Source of the DNA: Corynebacterium lemuris
GTDB lineage: Bacteria; Actinomycetota; Actinomycetes; Mycobacteriales; Mycobacteriaceae
Assembly (NCBI RefSeq): GCF_024919295.1
Contig: NZ_JANWTC010000002.1
Location: 124,001-188,000 of the forward strand
DNA: 64,000 nucleotides
Direction of reading: 5' to 3'
How positions within the stretch are numbered: position 1 is the stretch's first letter; each line of letters begins with the position of its first letter. The notes beneath the pieces are model-generated. The model saw nothing but the letters and a program-made list of their open reading frames with translations, was not told where the DNA came from and searched no databases. The position numbers and the translations under genes are program-made. This document shows positions 32,357-40,662 of the stretch, piece after piece.

Positions 32357-33130
32357 ATGGACAACAGGGATTTCACGGGGCAGACCATCATCGTCACGGG
32401 TGCGGGTTCCGGCATCGGGCGGGCGACCGCTCTCCTGCTGGCCCGCCGCGGCGCGCACGTGTTCATCGCCGACATCTCGGAGAACGCCGATCAGGTGGTT
32501 GAGGAGATAACCACCGCTGGTGGACAGGCCACCGCCGTCATCGGCGACATCTCCGACCCGGCGGTGGTGGACGGGCTGGTGGAGCAGGCCGCAGGCACCG
32601 GAGGTCGTCTCGGACTGGTCAACAACGCGGGCATCATGGACCGTTTCGCGGGGGCCGCCGACACCGATGATGCGACCTGGGAGCGGTGCCTGCGCATCAA
32701 CCTCACCGCCCCCTTCCTGCTCACCCGGGCCGTCCTGCCGCACATGCGGCAGGGCGGGGGAGGGGCGATCGTCAACGTCGGTTCCGCCGCATCCTTACGC
32801 GGTGCCGCCGCCGGTGCCGCCTACACCGCCTCCAAGCACGGGGTGGCCGGGCTGACGAAGAACACCGCCTACACCTACGGGCGCGAGAACATCCGCTGCA
32901 ATCTCATCGCCCCGGGCGGGGTGGAGACCAACATCATGGCCACCTCGGCGACGGAGACCCAGATCGACCCTGCGCATGGTCTGGCCGCCCTCACCCCGAT
33001 CCACCAGTCGGCGCTGCGCCAGGCCAGCGCTGAGGAACTCGCGGGCCCGATCGTCTTCCTGCTCTCTGATGCCGCCGCCGACGTCAACGGCGTCATACTC
33101 CCGGTCGACGGTGGCTGGGCGGCCGGGTAA
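32357..33130 (+). CDS. short-chain dehydrogenase/reductase
   Basis: A 257-residue classical SDR of the 3-oxoacyl-reductase-like group. Motifs are VTGAGSGIGRATALLLARRG, LVNNAGIMD, the catalytic AAYTASKHG and a PVDGGWAAG C-terminus. An acidic residue after the second strand (FIADIS) suggests NAD(H). AGGAG lies 10 nt before the ATG. It is divergent from the CYP152 gene, so oxidation of a hydroxy fatty acid is a reasonable but unproved idea. It ends 2 nt before the UvrA-like gene's stop (convergent). Confidence 0.85.
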   Translation: MDNRDFTGQTIIVTGAGSGIGRATALLLARRGAHVFIADISENADQVVEEITTAGGQATAVIGDISDPAVVDGLVEQAAGTGGRLGLVNNAGIMDRFAGAADTDDATWERCLRINLTAPFLLTRAVLPHMRQGGGGAIVNVGSAASLRGAAAGAAYTASKHGVAGLTKNTAYTYGRENIRCNLIAPGGVETNIMATSATETQIDPAHGLAALTPIHQSALRQASAEELAGPIVFLLSDAAADVNGVILPVDGGWAAG

Positions 33131-33132
33131 CT

Positions 33133-35493
33133 TCATTCCGCCGAGACCACGTACTCCGCCAGGTACTGCCCGGTCAGGGTGGTGGCGTCGGCGATGAGTT
33201 CGGCCGGGGTACCGGTGAAGGTGACCCGGCCGCCCTCGGAACCGGCGCCGGGGCCGATGTCGATGACGTGGTCGGCGTGCGCCACCACGGCCAGGTGGTG
33301 CTCGATGCACACCACGGTCTTCCCGGCGTCGACCAACCGGTCAAGCAGCCCCAGCAGCATCTCGATGTCCGCCAGATGCAGGCCCGTGGTCGGCTCATCG
33401 AGGATGAACACGTCAGTCTTCTCCGCCAGGTGCGCGGCCAGTTTGAGCCGCTGGCGTTCACCACCCGACAAGGTGGTCAGGGGCTGGCCGAGAGTGATGT
33501 AGCCCAGGCCGACGTCAACAAGCCGGGTGCAGATCTTCGCGGCTGCGGGGACCGTGGACGCGGGTGTCGAGAAGAATTCGGCGGCCTCGGCCGCCGGCAT
33601 GGCCAGCACCTGGGCGATATCGCGGCCACCGAAGTGGTAGTCGAGGACGGCCTCGTCGAAACGCTTCCCCTCGCAGACCTCGCAGGGCACGTCCACGCCC
33701 GACATGATCCCGAGGTCGACGTAGACCACACCCGCCCCCTTACAGTTGGGGCAGGCACCCTCGGAGTTGGGGGAGAACAACGCCGGCTTGACGTCATGGG
33801 CCTTGGCGAAGGCCTTGCGGATCGGCTCCAGCGCGCCGGTGTAGGTGGCCGGGTTGGACCGCCTTGAGCCGCGGATGGGGGCCTGGTCCACGATGACGGT
33901 GTTCTCCCGGCGTGGCAGGGAGGCGATGAGCGAGGACTTGCCGGAACCTGCCACACCCGTGATGGCGCTGAGCACCCCGGTGGGGATGTCCACGTCGACG
34001 TCGCGGAGGTTGTTGCGGTCCGCACCGCGGATCTCGATGGCCCCGGTTGCGGTGCGGGTGGTGTCCTTCAGCCGGGTCCGGTCGTGGAAATGGTGGCCGG
34101 TGACGGTGTCGGAGACCGCGAGCTCCGCCACGCTGCCCTCGAACTGGATGAGCCCGCCCTCGTGGCCGGCGCCGGGGCCCAGGTCGATGACGTGGTCGGC
34201 GATGGCGATGGTCTCGGGTTTGTGCTCGACGACCAGCACGGTGTTGCCCTTGTCGCGTAGTTCCAGCAGCAGGGTGTTCATGCGGCGGATGTCGTGCGGG
34301 TGCAGTCCGGCGGTCGGCTCATCGAAGACGTAGGTGATGTCGGTCAGCGCGGAGCCGAGGTGGCGGATCATCTTCGTGCGCTGGGCCTCACCTCCGGAGA
34401 GCGTGCCCGCGGGACGGTCGAGGGTGAGATAGCCCAGGCCGATGGCGACGAAATTGTCCAGGGTCTCCCGGACAGCCTGGACCAGGGGAGCCACGGACGG
34501 GGCCTCGACGCCACGCATCCACTCCGCCAGCTCCCGGATCTCCATGGCGCACAGCTCGGCGATGTTCCTCCCGTTGATCCGCGACTCCAGGGCGTGGCGG
34601 GCCAGGCGGGTCCCGCCGCAGTCGGGGCAGGGGATGAAGGTGACGGCCCGGTCGACGAATTCGCCGATGTGCTTCTGCATGGCGTCGCGGTCCTTGCTCA
34701 GCATGGACTTGGTGATCTTCGGTACCAGGCCCTCATAGGTGATGTTGATGCCGCTGAACTTGATCTTCGTCGGCTCCTGGTGATACAGGGCGTGGCGCTG
34801 TTCCGCGGTGAAGTCCACCACCGGGACGTCCGCGGGGTAGAGACCGGATTCGGCGTAGCCGCGCATGCTCCAGGAACCGACCTTGTAACCGGGGATGAGC
34901 AGGGCGCCGTCGTTGAGGGAGCGGGATTCGTCAACCAGCTGGGTGAGATCGATGTCGGAGACCCGGCCCAGTCCCTCACACCGCGGGCACATGCCGCCGG
35001 TGCGGCTGAACTCCACCTTCTGCCGTTTTCCGCCCGCGACGCTGAGACCGCCCGAGGCGGAGACCGAGGGCACGTTGAAGGAGTACGCGCCGGGTCCGCC
35101 CGCGCGGGGTTCGCCGATGCGCGAGTAGAGGATGCGCAACATGGCGGTGGCATCGGTGGCGGTGCCCACCGTGGAGCGGGCGTTGGCGCCCATCGGCTCC
35201 TGGTCGACGAGGATGGCGGTGGTGATGCCCTCCAGCCGGTCGACGTCGGGGCGGGCCAGGGAAGGCATGAAGCCCTGGACGAAGGTGGAGTAGGTCTCGT
35301 TGATCAACCGCTGGGATTCGGCGGCGACGGTGCCGAAGACCAGGGAGGACTTGCCGGAGCCGGAGACCCCGGTGAAGACGGTGAGCCGGCGTTTGGGTAT
35401 CTCCACGCTGACCCCGCGCAGGTTGTTCACATGGGCGCCGGTGACGCGGATGAGATCGTGGGAATCAGCTGGCGGCAGGCTCTCTGGGCTCAC
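33133..35493 (-). CDS. short UvrA-like (UvrA2 class) ABC ATPase
   Basis: A 786-residue double ABC ATPase; canonical UvrA has about 940-950 residues. Both Walker A loops (GVSGSGKSSL, GVAGSGKSSL), both signatures (LSGGEAQR, LSGGERQR) and the zinc modules (CPRCEGLG, CPDCGGTRL, CPNCKGAGV with CEVCEGKRF) are present. The UvrB-binding region appears shortened. Stand-alone short UvrA proteins give resistance to DNA-binding drugs in some actinobacteria. GTG at 35493 is chosen because CGGAGGA precedes it closely; a GTG at 35550 has none. It is not next to uvrB or uvrC. Confidence 0.85.
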   Translation of the reverse strand: MSPESLPPADSHDLIRVTGAHVNNLRGVSVEIPKRRLTVFTGVSGSGKSSLVFGTVAAESQRLINETYSTFVQGFMPSLARPDVDRLEGITTAILVDQEPMGANARSTVGTATDATAMLRILYSRIGEPRAGGPGAYSFNVPSVSASGGLSVAGGKRQKVEFSRTGGMCPRCEGLGRVSDIDLTQLVDESRSLNDGALLIPGYKVGSWSMRGYAESGLYPADVPVVDFTAEQRHALYHQEPTKIKFSGINITYEGLVPKITKSMLSKDRDAMQKHIGEFVDRAVTFIPCPDCGGTRLARHALESRINGRNIAELCAMEIRELAEWMRGVEAPSVAPLVQAVRETLDNFVAIGLGYLTLDRPAGTLSGGEAQRTKMIRHLGSALTDITYVFDEPTAGLHPHDIRRMNTLLLELRDKGNTVLVVEHKPETIAIADHVIDLGPGAGHEGGLIQFEGSVAELAVSDTVTGHHFHDRTRLKDTTRTATGAIEIRGADRNNLRDVDVDIPTGVLSAITGVAGSGKSSLIASLPRRENTVIVDQAPIRGSRRSNPATYTGALEPIRKAFAKAHDVKPALFSPNSEGACPNCKGAGVVYVDLGIMSGVDVPCEVCEGKRFDEAVLDYHFGGRDIAQVLAMPAAEAAEFFSTPASTVPAAAKICTRLVDVGLGYITLGQPLTTLSGGERQRLKLAAHLAEKTDVFILDEPTTGLHLADIEMLLGLLDRLVDAGKTVVCIEHHLAVVAHADHVIDIGPGAGSEGGRVTFTGTPAELIADATTLTGQYLAEYVVSAE

Positions 35494-35565
35494 GGGATCC
35501 TCCGGGAAGACGTCGGGGAAAGGGGAGAACCGAGTGTAGTCCCGCACCACCCCGGTGGTAGCAGG

Positions 35566-36624
35566 CTACGGCACGTGGTGGGTCCATTCCGCGGTGTCGA
35601 ATTTCTCCTCAACCAGCTTCTCCGCGGCGCTCAGATCCTCGGGCTGCAGCTCGGCCAGCTGTGCGCCGTAGCGGTTGCTGAACTCCGTGATCATCGTGTC
35701 GATGATCTCCTCGCGCGGGGCACCGGTCTGCCGGCGCAGCGGATCGACGCGTTTCTTCGCCGAGCGCAGTCCCTTGCTGGCGAGTTTCACCTTGCCCACC
35801 CGCAGCACGTCGGTCATCTTGTCGGCGTCGATGTCGTAACTCATCGTCGCATGGTGCAGCACCACACCCTTGCGGCGTTTCTGCGCGGCTCCGCCGATCT
35901 TGCCGCCGTCGGAGGTGATGTCGTTGATCGGCTCGTACCAGGCGTTCACACCGTGGCGGCCCAGGGCGGCGAGCACCCACTGGTCGAGGTACTCGTAGGA
36001 GGCCTCGTAGCTCAGGCCGGCGACCATGGAACCGGGGACATAGAGGGAGTAGGTGATGCAGTTGCCACCCTCCATGAACATCGCCCCACCGCCGGAGATG
36101 CGCCGCACCACCTGGATGCCGTGCCTCTCCACGCCATCAGGTTCGATCTCATTGACGTAGGACTGGTAGGAGCCGATGACGGCGGCGCGGTCCTCCCACT
36201 CCCAGAAGCGCAGCGTCGGGCCGCGCGTGCCGTCCGCGACCTGGTCGAGCAGGACCTCGTCCAGCGCCACGTTCACCCTGGTGGGCAGAGGGCCGGGGTG
36301 GAGAATCTCCCAGGTATGGTCTGTGAAGTCGGTGCCGCCGGCCACCGCGCGGCGCACGGCCAGCGCCACATCCGCGGTGCTGAAGCCGTGCAGGGCGACC
36401 CCTTCGATGCGGGCGAGTGCGGTGTCGATACGCTCCTGCAGCTGCCCCGCGCCCTCGCTTATCGACGCCCCCGTCAGCGCCGGCCCCAATGCCTCAAACG
36501 CTTCCTCGGGTTCGAGGAAGAAGTCGCCGGAGATCTGCGCTGCGGTGATGTGGCCGTCCTCGACGGTGACATCCGCGACGACGAGCTTGCCGTGGGGGAC
36601 CTTGATCTCAAAGTGCTGCTGCAT
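35566..36624 (-). CDS. lipoate-protein ligase A family protein
   Basis: A 352-residue protein. The catalytic LplA/LipB domain starts near residue 105 and has the family motif VVRRISGGGAMF, the GAVIGSYQ-like strand (AAVIGSYQSYVNE) and the lysine region DGGKIGGAAQ. In front of it lies a domain of about 85 residues (FEIKVPHGKLVVADVTVEDG) that matches the accessory domain normally at the C-terminus of LplA, so the domain order is permuted. It would load lipoate or a related acyl group onto 2-oxoacid dehydrogenases or GcvH. It is a single gene, 72 nt beyond the UvrA-like start. Confidence 0.82.
   Translation of the reverse strand: MQQHFEIKVPHGKLVVADVTVEDGHITAAQISGDFFLEPEEAFEALGPALTGASISEGAGQLQERIDTALARIEGVALHGFSTADVALAVRRAVAGGTDFTDHTWEILHPGPLPTRVNVALDEVLLDQVADGTRGPTLRFWEWEDRAAVIGSYQSYVNEIEPDGVERHGIQVVRRISGGGAMFMEGGNCITYSLYVPGSMVAGLSYEASYEYLDQWVLAALGRHGVNAWYEPINDITSDGGKIGGAAQKRRKGVVLHHATMSYDIDADKMTDVLRVGKVKLASKGLRSAKKRVDPLRRQTGAPREEIIDTMITEFSNRYGAQLAELQPEDLSAAEKLVEEKFDTAEWTHHVP
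36457..36469 (+). repeat. recurrent 13-mer GCTTATCGACGCC, copy 3
   Basis: This exact copy lies antisense inside the lipoate-ligase gene, where it is read as GCG TCG ATA AGC (Ala-Ser-Ile-Ser) and forces an ATA isoleucine codon, rare in this GC-rich sequence. Confidence 0.6.
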
Positions 36625-36699
36625 ACCCGCCCAGCGTACGTGGGGCGGTCTGTGATCTCATGGAGGAGATCGTGTTGCCGCCGAGAGAAGGGGACGCTG

Positions 36700-37065
36700 T
36701 TGGGAGACGAGACAGCAGGACTGGTGTCCCTCCTGTTCGGGGTGGTGCTCGTCTCTGTGGTGTGCACCTGGGTGGCCCGTGCCGGAGCCAGGGGAGACCT
36801 GGGGCGTAATGATGCTGTCGGACTCCGCACCCGAGACACCCGGGCCTCCGATACAGCCTGGCAGGCCGGCCACGCCGCCGCGCTGCCCCTGTTGAACAGA
36901 ACTATCTGGATCGCCGTCGCTACCGTCGTGCTCGCCGTCGTGATCCAGGCTGCGTGGGGTGGACAGTGGGGGATTCTCGTGGGGCTGGGCGGCATGACTG
37001 CCGAGGTCGGCGTGCTGGTGCTGGCCACCAGGGCAGCCAACCGCGCAGCGAAAGAGGTTGCCTGA
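36700..37065 (+). CDS. SdpI-family membrane protein
   Basis: A 121-residue protein with three helices. The first helix (LVSLLFGVVLVSVVCTWVA) is followed by the SdpI family loop GRNDAVGLRTRDTRASDTAWQAGHAAALP. In Bacillus SdpI gives immunity to a secreted toxin, but most relatives, including those in corynebacteria, have no known role. TTG at 36700 is chosen because AAGGGG is 6 nt upstream; the next option is GTG at 36724. There is no toxin gene beside it. Confidence 0.7.
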   Translation: MGDETAGLVSLLFGVVLVSVVCTWVARAGARGDLGRNDAVGLRTRDTRASDTAWQAGHAAALPLLNRTIWIAVATVVLAVVIQAAWGGQWGILVGLGGMTAEVGVLVLATRAANRAAKEVA

Positions 37066-37132
37066 GGGCTGCCGGGCTGCTGCATTCCGATTCAGGGTAT
37101 GTGAAGGAGAAAGTGATGGTAGGACTGAGGAT

Positions 37133-37273
37133 ATGGACTTCAGCTTCGACAAACTGGTCACCCTGACGCCGCAGGAAGGCGCAGATCAGACCCTGGTCTG
37201 CGGCCCAGACGGCTGCGCCCCGGCCCAGGCTCCCGCGTCGGAGCCGGAACCTGAACCTGGGGACCATGCTTAA
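37133..37273 (+). CDS. small acidic protein coupled to the CNNM gene
   Basis: A 46-residue open frame starting MDFSFDKLVTLTPQEG and containing CGPDGCAP, then an APASEPEPEPGD tail. Its last 8 nt (CATGCTTAA) overlap the CNNM start codon, so reinitiation at CNNM is likely. GAGG lies close to the ATG. The CxxxxC pair could bind metal or form a disulphide. No family is recognised; coding status rests on the overlap and on the orderly composition. Confidence 0.5.
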   Translation: MDFSFDKLVTLTPQEGADQTLVCGPDGCAPAQAPASEPEPEPGDHA

Positions 37274-38639
37274 CATCCTTCTGGTCCTCCTCTTCATCCT
37301 CATCGGCGGCGTCTTCGCCGCCACCGAGATGGCGCTGGTGAGCCTGCGGGAATCGCAGATCCGCCAGATGGAACGGGGATCTGCCTCTGCCCGAAGCGTG
37401 GCCGCGCTGGCCCGCAACTCGGGGCTCTTCCTCTCGGCGGTCCAGATCGGCGTGACCTTCGCCGGTTTCTTCTCTTCCGCCTTCGGTGCCTCCACCATCG
37501 CCCCGCAGATCGCCCCGTACCTGGCGAACTGGGGGATGAACGACAGGGCGGTGTCGATAAGCGCGCTGGTGCTGATGACGATCTTCATCTCCTACCTCTC
37601 GCTCGTGCTCGGCGAGCTGGTGCCCAAAAGAATCGCCATGCAGAAGGCGAAGCGGGTCAGCCTCCTCGCCGCGCCGCCGCTGAAGATCTTCGCCAGGTTG
37701 ATGACCCCGGTCATCTGGATCGTGGACAATTCTTCCGGGCTGCTGCTGCGCCTGATGGGCTTTGATCCGGCGGCACGAACCTCGCAGATGACCATGGAGG
37801 AGGTCCGCGACATCCTCAGCTCCCACCACGAGATTGACCCGCGCCAGCGGGAACTCTTCGATGACGTCTTCGAAGCAGGCGAACGCATCGTCAGCGAGGT
37901 CATGCGTCACCGCTCCGACACGGTCGCCTACCAGGCGGACCTGACCGTTTCCGCGGCCTCCCGGGACATCATGGACCGACCATATTCCCGTTATCCGGTC
38001 TACGAGGAGTCGATCGACGACATCATCGGCTTCGTCCACGTGCGAGACCTGTTGGAACAGGGCGCATCCGGCAACGTCGAAGTGCAGGTCCGGGACATCA
38101 TCCGGCCCATCGCGCAGTTCCCCGGTTCCATTTCCCTGCCGGAGGCGATGTCCCAGATGCGGTCCTCCGGCCAGCACATCGCCATGGTCGTCGATGAATA
38201 CGGCGGCACCGACGGCATGGTCACCCTCGAGGACCTGCTCGAGGAGCTCGTCGGCGAGATCTGGGATGAGTACGACACCGACCAGCGCCGGGCCTTCATG
38301 CGCCTGCACGAGTCCCGCTTCCTGGCCGGGACGATGAACCTCGAGGATTTCGCGGAGGCCACCGGCATCACCCTGCCCGACGGACCCTACGAGACTGTCG
38401 CCGGCTGGCTGCTCACCCGTCTGGGCCGGCTGGGGCGGGAAGGGGACGTGGTGGCCATCCCACCGGAGTTCACCGCCGATCCCGCGGACGACGGGATGGA
38501 CGGGGAAGCCGAGGCCCGCTACGAACTGGAGGTCGCCGCGGTCTCGGGCAACCGCATCGTCACCGTCGAACTGAGGAAATCCCGCCCCACCGGCCCAGCG
38601 GACCCCGCGGAGGACACCGGGGAGAATCCTGCCCCGTAA
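37266..38639 (+). CDS. CNNM/CorC-type membrane protein (DUF21-CBS-CorC)
   Basis: A 457-residue protein. Residues 1-190 form the four-helix DUF21/CNNM domain (GGVFAATEMALVSLRESQIRQM, LVLGELVPKRIA), followed by a CBS pair near 195-330 (RHRSDTVAY, RYPVYEESIDDIIGFVHVRDL, MVVDEYGGTDGMVTLEDLLEELVGEI) and a C-terminal CorC domain. Family members move Mg2+ or Co2+ or regulate such transport. It begins inside the end of the 46-codon small gene and is followed after 11 nt by zupT, so the three form a divalent-metal operon. The tail after 440 is acidic. Confidence 0.9.
   Translation: MLNILLVLLFILIGGVFAATEMALVSLRESQIRQMERGSASARSVAALARNSGLFLSAVQIGVTFAGFFSSAFGASTIAPQIAPYLANWGMNDRAVSISALVLMTIFISYLSLVLGELVPKRIAMQKAKRVSLLAAPPLKIFARLMTPVIWIVDNSSGLLLRLMGFDPAARTSQMTMEEVRDILSSHHEIDPRQRELFDDVFEAGERIVSEVMRHRSDTVAYQADLTVSAASRDIMDRPYSRYPVYEESIDDIIGFVHVRDLLEQGASGNVEVQVRDIIRPIAQFPGSISLPEAMSQMRSSGQHIAMVVDEYGGTDGMVTLEDLLEELVGEIWDEYDTDQRRAFMRLHESRFLAGTMNLEDFAEATGITLPDGPYETVAGWLLTRLGRLGREGDVVAIPPEFTADPADDGMDGEAEARYELEVAAVSGNRIVTVELRKSRPTGPADPAEDTGENPAP
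37553..37562 (-). repeat. core GCTTATCGAC of the recurrent motif, copy 4
   Basis: The ten-base core recurs inside the CNNM gene, read in frame as GTG TCG ATA AGC (Val-Ser-Ile-Ser), again with the rare ATA codon. Confidence 0.5.
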
Positions 38640-38650
38640 TGTAAACGGAC

Positions 38651-39457
38651 ATGTACGATCTCCCCACCATTCTCACGGCCTTCGGTCTGACGCTGTTCGC
38701 GGGTCTGGCCACGGGCATCGGCGGGCTCATCGCCGTGGCCAAGAGCAACCCCGGCCAGCGTTTCATGGCCGGGGCACTGGGGTTGTCCACCGGCGTCATG
38801 CTCTACGTCTCCTTCATGGAGATCCTCCCGAAGGCCTTCGCTGAGCTCACCAGTGTGTGGGGTGAGCGGGGGGGAAGTTGGGCGACGGTCGCGGCCTTCT
38901 TCGCCGGCATCGCGGTCATCGCGGTCATCGACCGGCTGGTGCCCGAGCCGATCAACCCGCATGAACGCGGCATCGGTGACGACCCGAAGAAGTCCGCCCA
39001 ACGTCGCCGCATGATGAAGATGGGTATGTTCACCGCCGGGGCCATCGCCATCCACAACTTCCCCGAGGGTTTCGCCACCTTCATCGCCGGGCTGGAGGAC
39101 CTGACCGTCGCGATCCCGGTGGCGGTGGCCATCGCCATCCACAACATCCCCGAGGGGGTGGCCGTCGCCGTGCCCATCCGGCAGGCGACCGGTTCCCGGG
39201 GTCGGGCCCTGGCCTGGTCGACCGTCTCCGGGCTGGCCGAGCCGGCAGGTGCCCTCATCGGCTTCCTGCTGCTCATGCCCTTCCTCGGGCCGGTCACCCT
39301 CGGCCTGTCCTTCGCGGTGGTGGCGGGCATCATGGTCTTCATCTGCCTCGATGAACTCCTGCCCACCGCGGTGTCCACCGGCCGCCACCACACCGCGATC
39401 TACGGGCTCATCCTCGGCATGGCGATCATGGCGGCCTCGCTGCTGCTCATGCTCTGA
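38651..39457 (+). CDS. zupT: ZIP-family zinc transporter ZupT
   Basis: A 268-residue, eight-helix metal importer. Helix IV carries AIAIHNFPEGFATF and helix V AIAIHNIPEGVAVA, the paired HN-PEG motifs that form the binuclear zinc site of ZupT. A cytoplasmic loop rich in His/Arg (NPHERGIGDDPKKSAQRRR) separates helices III and IV. Family members take up Zn2+ and also Fe2+, Mn2+ and Co2+. It lies 11 nt after the CNNM gene in the same operon and overlaps the convergent ClC gene by 11 nt. Confidence 0.93.
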   Translation: MYDLPTILTAFGLTLFAGLATGIGGLIAVAKSNPGQRFMAGALGLSTGVMLYVSFMEILPKAFAELTSVWGERGGSWATVAAFFAGIAVIAVIDRLVPEPINPHERGIGDDPKKSAQRRRMMKMGMFTAGAIAIHNFPEGFATFIAGLEDLTVAIPVAVAIAIHNIPEGVAVAVPIRQATGSRGRALAWSTVSGLAEPAGALIGFLLLMPFLGPVTLGLSFAVVAGIMVFICLDELLPTAVSTGRHHTAIYGLILGMAIMAASLLLML

Positions 39458-40634
39458 GAGCCTGCCGCTTCTCGACGCCCCGGCCCAGCAGGTGCGCAGC
39501 CCCCGCGCCGGCCAGCAGCAGCGGCAGCACCCACCACGGTGCCCACGTCAGCTCCCAGGCGATGACAGCGGCGAACAGCGGTGCCCGCTGCATCACCGCC
39601 AGCACCATCGCCGCCCCCAGCAGGGAGGCCACGGCGACCGTGTCCGGCCCCAACCCGGCCAGCAGCGCGGTGGCCGCACCAGAGGCGGCCCCCACCGCCA
39701 GTGCCGGGGTGAGTGTGCCTCCCACCGCCCCGGAAGCCAGGGACGCCGATGTCAGCACCGGTTTGGCCACCGCCAACACCATCAGCAGGAGCAGCGGGGA
39801 AGCAGGGGAGAGCACGGTGTGGAGGATCTGTTCACCGTTGCCCGTAACCCCCGGCACCAGCTGTGAGACCGCGACGACCCCGGCGGTGGCCGCCCCCACG
39901 CTCAGCGGCAGCCAGCGGGGATCGGGTCTCCGCCACCGGGCGGTCGAGCGCATCAGGGCCAGGAAGAGCCGGCCCACGCCCACCGCGACCAGCAGGATCA
40001 GGGGGAAGAGGTACAGCATCGCGGCGTGGAAACCGACGGCGGGGAAATCGTAGACCGGGCGCCTGCCGACCATCGGCCAGGCCGTCACCGTGGCAGTCAC
40101 GGACATGGCGGTGGCGATGAGCAGTGCCCGCCGGTCGCGGCGCACCGGCATGGCCTCGAGGGTGAACAGCACACCCGCCACCGGCACGTTGTACACCGCC
40201 GCCAGCCCCGCCCCGGCGGCCGCGGCCACAACGATCCGCCGTTGTTCCTCCCCGAGTCGGCCAACGCGGCTGAACCGGTCCAGCACCGCCGCCGCAGCCT
40301 GCCTGGGGGCCTGCTCCCGGCCGAGCGAGATCCCCGAACCCACCGCCAGCAACTGCAGCAGGGAATCGGCGAAGGTGCGCCCCAGGGGCAGCGGGGCCCG
40401 GCTGCGGACTGATTCCTCAATGCTGCGTACCGGTCCTGCCCGCCGCAGCCACCACCAGCCCAGCCCTGCCAGCACACCCCCGATTCCTGCGGCCGGCACC
40501 GGGTGGAGCACACCCGCACCAGCGGCCAGGACCTGGATACCCCGGATGAACCATGCCATCGCCCCGCCGATCAGACCTGCGGCGACACCACCGGCGAACA
40601 CCACCGTGAGGAGGACGAAGAGGCTGCGGGACAC
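39447..40634 (-). CDS. ClC-family chloride channel/antiporter
   Basis: A 395-residue ClC protein. The anion-site motif GSGISLGREQAPRQ retains the gating glutamate (the usual form is GREGP), and NVPVAGVLFTLE corresponds to the GxFxP-adjacent helix. The C-terminal block SGAVGGTLTPALAVGAASG matches the second conserved ClC region. There is no CBS domain. It probably exchanges chloride for protons. It follows the DUF808 gene by 28 nt on the same strand, so the two may be co-transcribed. Confidence 0.85.
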   Translation of the reverse strand: MSRSLFVLLTVVFAGGVAAGLIGGAMAWFIRGIQVLAAGAGVLHPVPAAGIGGVLAGLGWWWLRRAGPVRSIEESVRSRAPLPLGRTFADSLLQLLAVGSGISLGREQAPRQAAAAVLDRFSRVGRLGEEQRRIVVAAAAGAGLAAVYNVPVAGVLFTLEAMPVRRDRRALLIATAMSVTATVTAWPMVGRRPVYDFPAVGFHAAMLYLFPLILLVAVGVGRLFLALMRSTARWRRPDPRWLPLSVGAATAGVVAVSQLVPGVTGNGEQILHTVLSPASPLLLLMVLAVAKPVLTSASLASGAVGGTLTPALAVGAASGAATALLAGLGPDTVAVASLLGAAMVLAVMQRAPLFAAVIAWELTWAPWWVLPLLLAGAGAAHLLGRGVEKRQALRA

Positions 40635-40662
40635 GCACTCAGCGTAGCCCGCGTGCCGGGGC

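Noticed and set aside
34294..36655. A long plus-strand frame across the UvrA-like and lipoate-ligase genes
   Set aside because: Only its last part (36700-37065) has real protein character, the SdpI-like gene; the rest is antisense shadow.
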